Assembly: GCA_002343425.1 (NCBI GenBank)
Contig: DDSO01000025.1
Span: 1,495-24,080 of the forward strand
From: Brevundimonas sp. UBA2388
Lineage (GTDB): Bacteria; Pseudomonadota; Alphaproteobacteria; Caulobacterales; Caulobacteraceae
Direction of reading: 5' to 3'
DNA length: 22,586 nucleotides
In this document: positions 16,420 to 22,586 of the stretch, in pieces
How positions within the stretch are numbered: the stretch's first letter is position 1
How the letters are laid out: the number at the start of each line of letters is the position of its first letter
Position numbers and translations under genes: made by a program
The notes under the pieces: model-generated
What the model was told of the DNA's origin: nothing
Databases searched by the model: none
The model's input: only the letters and a program-made list of their open reading frames with translations

Positions 16420-17320
16420 GCTCGGCGATGAGCCGGATCTGCTCACCCATGAGGCCGAGGAAGATGAAGGTGGCAAAGGCGCAAAGCTCGATCAGGAGCG
16501 CGATCAGCCAGAGTCCGACGACCTCGCCGGTGAACGTGGCCCACAGGAGGCCGAGCAGCGTCAGCCCCGCCAGACCGAGCATCACCGCGGCGGCATGGAA
16601 GGGCAGGCGCAGGAGGTTCCGTGACGAACTGGCCAGACCTGACAGGGCGAAGCTGAACAGGGTGGCGAAATTGTTCTTGGACCGCCCGGCGGCGCGAAGC
16701 GGCCGGTCGTAGGGGATGATCTCGATCGGAAAGCCGCTCTCGACCAGCATGCCGCGGAAGAAGGGCTCGGGTTCGTTCCATTGCGCCAGGGTGTCGACGA
16801 CGCGCCGGTCATAGATGCCGAACCCGGTCGCGCCGGGAATGACCTGATAGTCCGCGAACTGGCCGAGGAAGCCATAGGCGAGTTTGCGCGCCACACCGAG
16901 ACCCACCGATGTCTTCTCGCTGGCCCGGACACCGAGGACGATGGCGGCGCCCTCGCGCCAGCGGGTGACGAAGCGGCCTATCAGGGCCGGGGGATCCTGG
17001 AAGTCGGCGCACATGGCGATCACGCCGCGCCCGCTCGTCTGATAGATGCCGTGGGTCGGCGACCGCATCTGGCCGTAGTTGCGATTGTTGGCGATCAGCT
17101 TGATCCGGGGATCGTCAGCGCACAGGGCCATGATCCGCTCGACTGTCGCGTCGGTCGAGGCGTTGTCGATGAAGATGATCTCGTAGTCGGCGTTCAGCGC
17201 CGCCAGTTCGGCCGCGACCGCCCCGGCGATGGCGGCCGCGTTTTCCTCTTCGTTGAAGCAGGGGATGACCACCGAAACCTCGGGGATGCCCCGCTTCGGC
17301 GCAGCGGCCGCCCGGGTCAT
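16352..17320 (-). CDS. GtrB/DPM1-like family 2 glycosyltransferase with two TM helices
   Basis: 322 aa, ATG at 17320 overlapping the Wzz-like gene stop (ATGA). The GT-A domain starts with VSVVIPCFNEEEN (UDP/nucleotide-sugar binding) and has IFIDNASTDATV, then the metal-binding DxxD motif in CADFQDPP (Asp106 to Asp109), as in dolichol- or undecaprenyl-phosphate sugar transferases. YDRPLRAAGRSKNNF corresponds to the conserved region before the membrane part. Two strong C-terminal transmembrane segments (about residues 243-263 and 270-295) follow. The product would charge undecaprenyl phosphate with a single sugar on the cytoplasmic face. The next two genes encode a GtrA flippase and a lipid-sugar-dependent GT, so the three together resemble the Gtr O-antigen modification cassettes of Shigella and Salmonella phages and of many chromosomes. 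Confidence 0.9.
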   Translation of the reverse strand: MTRAAAAPKRGIPEVSVVIPCFNEEENAAAIAGAVAAELAALNADYEIIFIDNASTDATVERIMALCADDPRIKLIANNRNYGQMRSPTHGIYQTSGRGVIAMCADFQDPPALIGRFVTRWREGAAIVLGVRASEKTSVGLGVARKLAYGFLGQFADYQVIPGATGFGIYDRRVVDTLAQWNEPEPFFRGMLVESGFPIEIIPYDRPLRAAGRSKNNFATLFSFALSGLASSSRNLLRLPFHAAAVMLGLAGLTLLGLLWATFTGEVVGLWLIALLIELCAFATFIFLGLMGEQIRLIAERGRNTPLVVEKARVNFQDRSDP

Positions 17321-18420
17321 CGCGGATCCTGCGGGTCCGACCGGCGGGGACGGCGCGCCAGTCCGGTCATCGGCGCATAGATTTCTGTGAAGGCGGCGGC
17401 CAGCAGGACCAGCAGCAGCAGGGCGATACCGGACATGTTGAACTGCCGGTCCGGATCGACGTGCGGCCGTTCGATGATCTGGACGGTCGTCTCGGCGGAC
17501 AGGGCCTCGACGCTCACCTCTTCGAAGAAGCGGCGATAGACGAGGACGATGGTCTCCGCGAACTGCTGCTCCCGGAAGAGACGGACATATTCGGCGGTCT
17601 GCGACGACAGGGCGAGGGCGTTCTCGCCGTTGCTCGCCTGGTCCGCCTCGGCCCGCTGGCGGCGTAGCGCCGCGAGCTCGCTGACCAGCGTACGGACGCG
17701 CATGCTGTTGTCCGTCTGGAACCGGCGGGCCGTTTCGATCTCGACTTCCTTGCCGCGGATCTGGGCGTCGAGCGTGAGGCGGGTGCTCACGGCCGCGCCG
17801 AGTTCGGCTTCGGGCGAGGGCAGGTTGTTCTGGACACGGAAGGCGTTCAGGTCGCGTTCGGCGGCTTCCAGGGCGGTATTGGCCTCTTCGAGCCGGGCGG
17901 TCACGATCGCGCGTTTGGTCCGGACCTGCTCCTGGCCCAGCCCGGCCAGCCGGGTCTGGATGGCCGCACTGAAGCCCTCGACGAGGCGTTGGGCGAACAC
18001 CGGGTCAGTGTCCCGTGCGGTCACTTCCAGCACGCCGCCGGTCAGAAGCTGGATATCGACCTTCTTGCCGAGCTTGCGTTCGGCCGCGGCCTTGTCGGCG
18101 CTGTTCCAGAGATCGACCAGCTCAAGTCGCTCCACCACATCCTGCTGGACGTCGTGGCTGCGGCCAATGACCAGATAGTTGGTCTTCTGCGCGCCGAGCA
18201 CGGCCGCGAAATTCTGGACGCCGCCGCCGCCGAGGGCGGAGATCAGGGCGCCCGCGCCGCTGTTGCTGCCCTGCGGCAGGAGTTTCACCCGCGCGACATG
18301 GGGGCGGGGGAAGAGGCAGAGCAGCACGGCCACCACGGCCACGGCGGCGTAGAGGACGCGGCGCCGGGTGTGGCTTTGGGCGGTTCGGACCGCCTCGGCT
18401 TTCCAGGATGCGGGTATCAT
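17317..18420 (-). CDS. Wzz-like polysaccharide co-polymerase (chain-length determinant), no kinase domain
   Basis: 367 aa, ATG at 18420 with ATGA overlap to the SLBB gene. Topology is the classic PCP layout: a short Arg-rich cytoplasmic N-terminus, TM1 (about 22-38), a large periplasmic domain, and TM2 (about 326-346, SGIALLLLVLLAAAF). The periplasmic part includes a Wzz-type beta region (VARVKLLPQ to about residue 145) and a long predicted coiled coil (about 155-255) rich in Glu/Arg/Ala. It ends with IIERPHVDPDRQ just before TM2, similar to the Pro-containing segment of PCP proteins. No Walker motifs or Tyr-rich tail follow, so it is not a full Wzc; any kinase would be separate. It probably sits in the inner membrane under the SLBB protein encoded upstream and governs chain length or export. 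The Caulobacter holdfast proteins HfsA/HfsD are a comparable pair. Confidence 0.85.
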   Translation of the reverse strand: MIPASWKAEAVRTAQSHTRRRVLYAAVAVVAVLLCLFPRPHVARVKLLPQGSNSGAGALISALGGGGVQNFAAVLGAQKTNYLVIGRSHDVQQDVVERLELVDLWNSADKAAAERKLGKKVDIQLLTGGVLEVTARDTDPVFAQRLVEGFSAAIQTRLAGLGQEQVRTKRAIVTARLEEANTALEAAERDLNAFRVQNNLPSPEAELGAAVSTRLTLDAQIRGKEVEIETARRFQTDNSMRVRTLVSELAALRRQRAEADQASNGENALALSSQTAEYVRLFREQQFAETIVLVYRRFFEEVSVEALSAETTVQIIERPHVDPDRQFNMSGIALLLLVLLAAAFTEIYAPMTGLARRPRRSDPQDPR

Positions 18421-20384
18421 TCGGTCAGGACTTTCAGGCCGACGGCGCCGAGCGAGACCTGGTAGATGGCCGTCGCGACCTCGATCACGCGATCCAGCAG
18501 GCTGTTTCCGCGGGTCTGCACGGGCACGAAGATGATGTCCCCGGGCATGGCGTATTCATCGAGAACATTGCCGCGACCGCGTTGCTGTTGCGAGACAACC
18601 GATCCGTTCGCACGCACCACAAACAGGCCGGACCGGTCGGCGATCCGCGTCGGTCCTCCGGCCTTGGCGAGATAGTGGCCGATCCGGTCGCCGGCGCTTT
18701 CTGCGAAGGAGCCCGGCTGGAACACGGCACCGAACACGCCGACGGTGACGGGGCGCGGCGGGATCAGGACGCGGTCGTTGTTCTCGAGAAGCAGGGCCAT
18801 CGGCAGGCCCTCTCCGCCGGGTTCGACATCCAGGATGATCCGGCCGTCCGGACGCCGGGTCTTCAGCTGTTCGATGATCGCGAGGGCGAAGCCCTGGTCT
18901 TCCTGGGCGTCCTCTGCGGAGCGGGTTCTCCGGTTGGTGATCGGCGCGGCGGCCAGCGAAAGCTCGAGGCTGGCGATGGCCTGGGCGAAGCCTTCCTCCT
19001 GCTGGATCCGGATCGAATCGCGCAGGACGCGCGTGCCGTACAGATAGGCGCGCGGCGTGAAGGCTCCGGCTTGGGCGATCAGATCGGCCATGGTCGAGCC
19101 CGGACGGAGATAGTAGTTGCCGGGCCGCTCGACCTCACCCTCGATCGTCACCAGAACCGCCTGCCGCTCAAGCGGCTGTGTGAGGCCGACGGCGGGAAGT
19201 ACCCGGATGATCCCCCCTGCCTCGGGAGCCGTCGTCAGGGCTTCGGCCCAGGCGAGGCTTTGCCAGCCGGACTGGTTGATGTTCGAGACATTGGCGACGA
19301 GCAAACGATCCTGATCCGCCACGGAACTGGGCCCGCCGGCGTATCGCAGAAGGTCGTCGAGGCTTTCACCCGGCGCCGTTTCGAAGATGCCGCGGTTGTT
19401 GACGCTGCCGGTGATGGCGACCTGATCGCGCACCGGACCGATGAAGATGACGTCCTCATTCTGCAGGACGACATCGCTGCTCTTGTCGCCGTTCAGAAGC
19501 AGGTCATAGAGGTCGAGGGTCGCAATCGTCCGGCCGTTCCGCTGGAGCGAAATACTGCGGAAGCTGCCGGATGCGTTCGGCCCACCCGCGGCGAGAACCG
19601 CGTTCACGACCGTCGACAGGCTGGACACAGTGTAGGCGCCGGGGCTTGCAACGAAGCCGGTGACATAGACGCGCAGGCCCCGCAGTTCGCCGACCGAGAC
19701 CGACACGTTGAACTCGCGGAATTCGCGTCCCACGGCGCCTCGCAGAACGCCTTCGAGATCGCCATAACGGACGCCGCCGACGTTGACCGCGCCGATCCGG
19801 GGAACGAAGATTCGGCCGTTGCTGTCGACGGTCAGCTGCAGTGCACCCTCGACGGAACCCGTCAGGCCGAGGGAGACCGTATCGCCGGGGTTGATCCGGT
19901 AGTCGGGTGGAACCGTTGCATTGGTCGATGGCGCGAAGGCGCGGGTGTCGCCTACGAGGGTCGAGCCGAAGCGGGGAAGCGGATAGCCCAACACGGCGGC
20001 GACGAAACGTTCGAATTCTCCCGGCTGGGCCGGGGGTCTCTGGCGGGGCCGGACGCGGTCAGCCTCAGGCGCGCGCCGGTCATCGGTGGGCTGTGCGGTC
20101 CGGTCCGACTCGATCACCACGGGTCCGACGGGTTCCGGCTCCACCGGCGCATTGAACCAGGCGTCCCAGTCCTCGTCAGGGGAAGATTGCGCGTCCCGGG
20201 AAGGCGGATTTCCGCCCATCATGTCGCCCAGCGGATCCTGGGCGGCGACCGGCGTCGAGAACCCGATCAAGGTTCCCAGCAAGGCCAGAAGCAGGCCGTG
20301 AGCGAAAAACCCGTTCCGCTTCCGCGAACCGGCGGCCGGCCCGGAACCGCGCCGGCCTCCAGGGGTGCGATCAGGCAAGGACAT
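18417..20384 (-). CDS. Wza-like polysaccharide export protein with multiple SLBB domains
   Basis: 655 aa from ATG 20384 (an upstream in-frame start at 20429 would add 15 residues with no signal value). After a basic n-region comes a hydrophobic core (GLLLALLGTLIG) and a signal peptidase I-like site after VAA (about residue 48). There is no lipobox Cys, unlike E. coli Wza. A disordered Pro/Asp-rich linker (about 50-120) leads into the poly-export domain (about 159-240; YRINPGDTVSLGLTG and GRIFVPRIGAVNVGG). Then come several SLBB repeats with the typical VYVTGFVASPGAYTV, VAITGSVNNRGIFE, VTIEGEVERPGNYYL and VGVFGAVFQPGSF strands. It most likely forms the periplasmic and outer-membrane exit channel for the glycan. 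The start overlaps the OYE gene by 14 nt, and the stop overlaps the Wzz-like gene. Confidence 0.9.
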   Translation of the reverse strand: MSLPDRTPGGRRGSGPAAGSRKRNGFFAHGLLLALLGTLIGFSTPVAAQDPLGDMMGGNPPSRDAQSSPDEDWDAWFNAPVEPEPVGPVVIESDRTAQPTDDRRAPEADRVRPRQRPPAQPGEFERFVAAVLGYPLPRFGSTLVGDTRAFAPSTNATVPPDYRINPGDTVSLGLTGSVEGALQLTVDSNGRIFVPRIGAVNVGGVRYGDLEGVLRGAVGREFREFNVSVSVGELRGLRVYVTGFVASPGAYTVSSLSTVVNAVLAAGGPNASGSFRSISLQRNGRTIATLDLYDLLLNGDKSSDVVLQNEDVIFIGPVRDQVAITGSVNNRGIFETAPGESLDDLLRYAGGPSSVADQDRLLVANVSNINQSGWQSLAWAEALTTAPEAGGIIRVLPAVGLTQPLERQAVLVTIEGEVERPGNYYLRPGSTMADLIAQAGAFTPRAYLYGTRVLRDSIRIQQEEGFAQAIASLELSLAAAPITNRRTRSAEDAQEDQGFALAIIEQLKTRRPDGRIILDVEPGGEGLPMALLLENNDRVLIPPRPVTVGVFGAVFQPGSFAESAGDRIGHYLAKAGGPTRIADRSGLFVVRANGSVVSQQQRGRGNVLDEYAMPGDIIFVPVQTRGNSLLDRVIEVATAIYQVSLGAVGLKVLTE

Positions 20385-21408
20385 TACGCATCTCGTTTTC
20401 GAAGGGCAGCCAGACCGCGCCACTTTCAATCCGGCGGGTCAAGTCGGGATTGGCGAGGAACGATCGGCCCCACGTAACCATATCCAGCCGGCCGTCGCGA
20501 ACTTCTGCTTCGGCGTCTTCCTGGCTGAGGGACGCCCCTCCCAGAATAACCCCGTCCCACCGTGGTCGAACGGACCTGACGATCCGGCCCGAGGTGGCGA
20601 AATAGTCGGCGTTGGCGCAGCTGATATCCAGGATCCGCAGGCCCCGGTTCCACATCTCGGGGATCAGATAATCCAGCATCTCATCAAGGTCCGGCCAGTC
20701 GTACAGGCCGCCCATCCAACGGGACGGCGAAATCCGCGCCATGACACGGTTTGGCTCGACCTCGGCGAACACTCGATCCAGCAGTTCCAGGACGAACCGG
20801 CACCGATTTTCGACCGAGCCGCCATAGCGGTCGGTCCGGTCATTGACTCGCGCGTCAAGAAACTGGTCCGCCAGATAGCCGTGGCCGAGGTGCAGCTCCA
20901 CGGCGTCGAATCCGACGGAAAGGGCGCGGTGGGCGGCATCGACGAAATAGCCGTAGACCTCGGGCATCTCTTCGGCCGTCAGCGCGCGGGGTTCACCATA
21001 AGGTTTGTCGTTCTGGCGGTTGATCCCTTCCGCCGCGCGCGTGGTCGAGCTGACGGGCGCATGTCCGTCGGTGAAATCGGAATGCGAGATCCGGCCGCAG
21101 TGCCAGAGCTGGCAGGCGATCTTCGCGCCCGCGTCATGGACCGCGTCGACCACGGGACGCCAGCTGTCCGCCTGTTTCGTCGTGGCGATCCGGGGGACGT
21201 CCATGTAGCCGTCGGCGGTCGGATGGATCACTACCCCCTCGGTCAGGATCAGCCCCACGCCGCCCTCGGCGCGGCGCCGATAGTATGCGGCGATCTCCGG
21301 CGTGGCGCAGTGATCGGAATCGGCGAAGCCGCGCGTCATGGCGGACATGACCGTGCGGTTGCGGGCCCCAAGGAATGGGGAGGCGAGCGGCGTCAGCAGA
21401 GGGGACAT
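20371..21408 (-). CDS. Old Yellow Enzyme family NADH:flavin oxidoreductase
   Basis: 345 aa, ATG at 21408 sharing one base with the upstream reductase stop (TGATG). FMN-dependent TIM-barrel enzyme of the OYE/2,4-dienoyl-CoA reductase N-terminal type. Recognisable segments: QLWHCGR (Gln100, His103 near the flavin), the active-site HLGHGYLADQFL (substrate-binding His173 and His176, Tyr178), and NDRTDRYGGSVENR, the best-conserved OYE signature. The C-terminal GGASLSQEDAEAEVRDG and MVTWGRSFLANPDL form the phosphate-binding end and the typical tail. These enzymes reduce activated C=C bonds of enones. The gene lies fully inside a polysaccharide export operon, overlapping genes on both sides, which is unusual. 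It could act on an unsaturated sugar or carbocycle intermediate of the neighbouring pathway, or simply be a passenger. The substrate cannot be inferred from sequence. Confidence 0.92.
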   Translation of the reverse strand: MSPLLTPLASPFLGARNRTVMSAMTRGFADSDHCATPEIAAYYRRRAEGGVGLILTEGVVIHPTADGYMDVPRIATTKQADSWRPVVDAVHDAGAKIACQLWHCGRISHSDFTDGHAPVSSTTRAAEGINRQNDKPYGEPRALTAEEMPEVYGYFVDAAHRALSVGFDAVELHLGHGYLADQFLDARVNDRTDRYGGSVENRCRFVLELLDRVFAEVEPNRVMARISPSRWMGGLYDWPDLDEMLDYLIPEMWNRGLRILDISCANADYFATSGRIVRSVRPRWDGVILGGASLSQEDAEAEVRDGRLDMVTWGRSFLANPDLTRRIESGAVWLPFENEMRNVLA

Positions 21409-22319
21409 CAGACTCCGGGGCGATACTGGTCGAAATGGGGATGGGTCAGATAGGCGTGGAGGGTCGCGCGCCAGTCACGCTGCAGGTCGCGACCCTCACA
21501 ACGCAGACGTTCGCACGACAGGACGGCCCTGTCAGGTCGCCTTTCGGGACCCGTCTCCTCCCGGGCCACGAGGGCGGATGCGACAGGCTCGACCCGCAGT
21601 CGCTCTGCCCATCCCAGCGCCGCGACGATTTCGGCCGCTACTTCGTGAAAGGCCGCCTCGCCATGGGACGCCATCTGATAGGCGCCGGCAGCGTCCAGAT
21701 GCATCAGATGAAGGGCGTTCTCCGCCAGATCTTTCGTCCACGTCGGCTGCCAGACGCGATCTCCGACCGGAAAGACCGCGTCGCCCCGCGTCATCGCCCG
21801 ATGCATGACCGGTATTATCCGCCCCACGAAATTCTTGTCGATTGGACCGCCTCCGAAGAACCCGGCCATGCGGATCACCAAGGGGTCGTCGAGCGTCTCG
21901 AGAACGACGGCCTCCGCGTCCAGCTTCAGAGCACCGTACAGCGACAGCGGATCCGGCGGCGTGGTCTCATCAATCAGGCCGTCGCCGCCGCCATAGATCA
22001 GGAACGACTGGGGGAACAAAAGACGGGCGCCCGAGGCCTTCGCCAGGGCCGCGACGTTCCGGGTTCCGTCGACGATCACGGCTCGGGCCGTCGCGGGATC
22101 GGCCGCGCAGCCCTTCACATCCACCATGGCCGCGCAGTGAACGATCCACCCGCCGGCCGCGCGATCGGCGCACTTCATCACCGCCGCTTCGTCGCGCACA
22201 TCAAGTTCGGCGTGCGACAAGGCATGCGGGACGAACCGGGGGCTGATCCCGGCGGCTTCGGCGAAGGCCGTGCCGAGCATGCCGCCGCCGCCCGTCACAA
22301 GCATCGGGATCCTGCGCAA
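21408..22319 (-). CDS. RmlD-like sugar-nucleotide reductase (extended SDR)
   Basis: 303 aa, close to RmlD length (about 295). N-terminal Rossmann motif TGGGGMLG (residues 9-16), then DVRDEAAV, HCAAMVDVKGC (RmlD-type, normally HxAAxTxVxxxE), and active-site Ser105 (QSFLIYGG) with Tyr128/Lys132 (YGALK). These fit the dTDP-4-dehydrorhamnose reductase subfamily, though WTKDLAENAL and the QSFLIYGG replacement of STDYVFDG show that it is diverged. The likely role is a 4-keto reduction of a nucleotide sugar for the glycan. TTG at 22319 is preceded by GGGGGAGGAAG, a near-perfect Shine-Dalgarno five nt away; an ATG five codons later (22304) with AGGA is an alternative. It is the first gene of the minus-strand operon, which must be transcribed from 22320-22455. 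Confidence 0.85.
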   Translation of the reverse strand: MRRIPMLVTGGGGMLGTAFAEAAGISPRFVPHALSHAELDVRDEAAVMKCADRAAGGWIVHCAAMVDVKGCAADPATARAVIVDGTRNVAALAKASGARLLFPQSFLIYGGGDGLIDETTPPDPLSLYGALKLDAEAVVLETLDDPLVIRMAGFFGGGPIDKNFVGRIIPVMHRAMTRGDAVFPVGDRVWQPTWTKDLAENALHLMHLDAAGAYQMASHGEAAFHEVAAEIVAALGWAERLRVEPVASALVAREETGPERRPDRAVLSCERLRCEGRDLQRDWRATLHAYLTHPHFDQYRPGV

Positions 22320-22346
22320 GACTTCCTCCCCCGGTGCGACCGCCGC

Positions 22347-22375
22347 GCCAGACGTCTAGCAAACGGCTGGACCCC
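22347..22375 (-). promoter_or_regulatory. Weak candidate promoter and 8-bp palindrome upstream of minus operon
   Basis: On the minus strand, TTCCTT, 17 nt, then TAGACG preceded by TG (extended -10-like) is the best-spaced pair before the RmlD-like gene. AGACGTCT (22350-22357) is a perfect palindrome overlapping the -10 region and could be an operator half or chance. All matches are weak. Confidence 0.15.
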
Positions 22376-22407
22376 AAGGAACACTGTCGGTCCCCCGCTC
22401 AAGGCAA

Positions 22408-22440
22408 AGCCGCCGGCCCCTCTTTCGGGAGACGGCGGCT
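22408..22440 (-). terminator. Hairpin between OmpA-family gene and minus operon
   Basis: AGCCGCCG (22408-22415) and CGGCGGCT (22433-22440) form a perfect 8-bp stem around a 17-nt loop. In minus orientation the stem is followed by TTTGCC, a short T-run, 67 nt or more after the OmpA stop. It would end OmpA transcription before the polysaccharide operon starts. Confidence 0.45.
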
Positions 22441-22455
22441 CTGCAGTGCTGACCT

Positions 22456-22490
22456 GCCGGCCTTCGGCCTGCTTGAGGCCGAGTGCCGGC
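22456..22490 (-). terminator. Second hairpin just downstream of OmpA-family stop
   Basis: GCCGGC-CT-TCGGCC and GGCCGA-GT-GCCGGC pair as two 6-bp helices separated by a 2-by-2 internal mismatch, with a 7-nt loop. It begins 16 nt after the OmpA stop codon (minus strand) and is not followed by a T-run, so it is a 3'-end structure or a Rho-assisted stop working with the hairpin at 22408-22440. Confidence 0.4.
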
Positions 22491-22506
22491 CCACGGCATT
22501 CCGGGG

Positions 22507-22586
22507 TTAGCGGAAGTTGATGCCGATGGTGGCGCGACGGTTGAGCGGCTCACGCACGCCGTCGGCGGTGGCGCGGGCCAGGGCGG
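22507..22586 (-). CDS. OmpA-family protein, C-terminal 25 codons only (cut by right edge)
   Basis: Reading minus from the right edge gives 25 residues ending at a TAA (22507-22509). The segment TADGVREPLNRRATI is the conserved end of the OmpA-type peptidoglycan-binding domain, where the Asp and the two Arg residues contact diaminopimelate; the protein ends in GINFR, typical of alphaproteobacterial OmpA-like proteins. The full gene lies to the right. It would encode an outer-membrane protein tied to the cell wall, separate from the polysaccharide operon by two hairpins. Confidence 0.75.
   Translation of the reverse strand, partial: ALARATADGVREPLNRRATIGINFR

Noticed and set aside
18408..20477. 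Plus-strand open frame of 689 codons opposite the SLBB gene
   Set aside because: The minus frame shows a signal peptide and clear poly-export/SLBB motifs; the plus frame has none and spans gene boundaries.

Overview
The window looks like chromosomal DNA of a high-GC alphaproteobacterium, most likely Caulobacterales (Brevundimonas/Caulobacter-like). This rests on GC-rich codon use, frequent TTG/GTG starts, a typical alphaproteobacterial OmpA C-terminus at the right edge, and a very large RTX metalloprotease beside a surface-polysaccharide locus. No 16S or other marker is present, so the placement is an inference.

Layout. (1) 1-212, minus: the 5' part of a lipoprotein gene cut by the left edge. 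(2) 213-474: a divergent intergenic region with a perfect 7-bp inverted repeat. (3) 475-5904, plus: one giant serralysin-type (M10) RTX protein with a PPC-like domain and three near-identical cassettes of about 400 bp; a 12-bp perfect hairpin follows its stop codon. (4) 6099-14699, plus: eight tightly packed or overlapping genes for a CDP-linked unusual sugar: HpcH/HpaI-fold protein, classical SDR, AroB-like sugar-phosphate cyclase, ThDP enzyme, glucose-1-phosphate cytidylyltransferase, CDP-glucose 4,6-dehydratase, the Fe-S/PMP 3-dehydrase E1, and an extended SDR. (5) 22319 down to 14603, minus: seven overlapping genes: RmlD-like reductase, Old Yellow Enzyme, Wza-like SLBB export protein, Wzz-like co-polymerase, GtrB-like GT2, GtrA-like flippase, and a GT-C/GT87-like integral membrane glycosyltransferase. 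The two operons converge and overlap by 97 nt. (6) 22320-22586: two hairpins and the 3' end of an OmpA-family gene.

How they may work together. The plus operon can make CDP-3,6-dideoxy-4-ketoglucose (RfbF, RfbG, RfbH). The ThDP enzyme can then branch it at C4, as YerE does in yersiniose synthesis, and the last SDR can reduce the product. The extra front block (HpcH fold, SDR, AroB-like cyclase) is not needed for yersiniose and suggests a carbocyclic or otherwise novel branched sugar. The minus operon looks like export, chain-length control and lipid-linked periplasmic side-group addition for the same glycan. The RTX protease may be a secreted or surface protein anchored to, or acting beside, that glycan, but only adjacency supports this. 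The window has no E3 reductase for RfbH, no Wzx/Wzy, no initiating transferase and no type I secretion genes.
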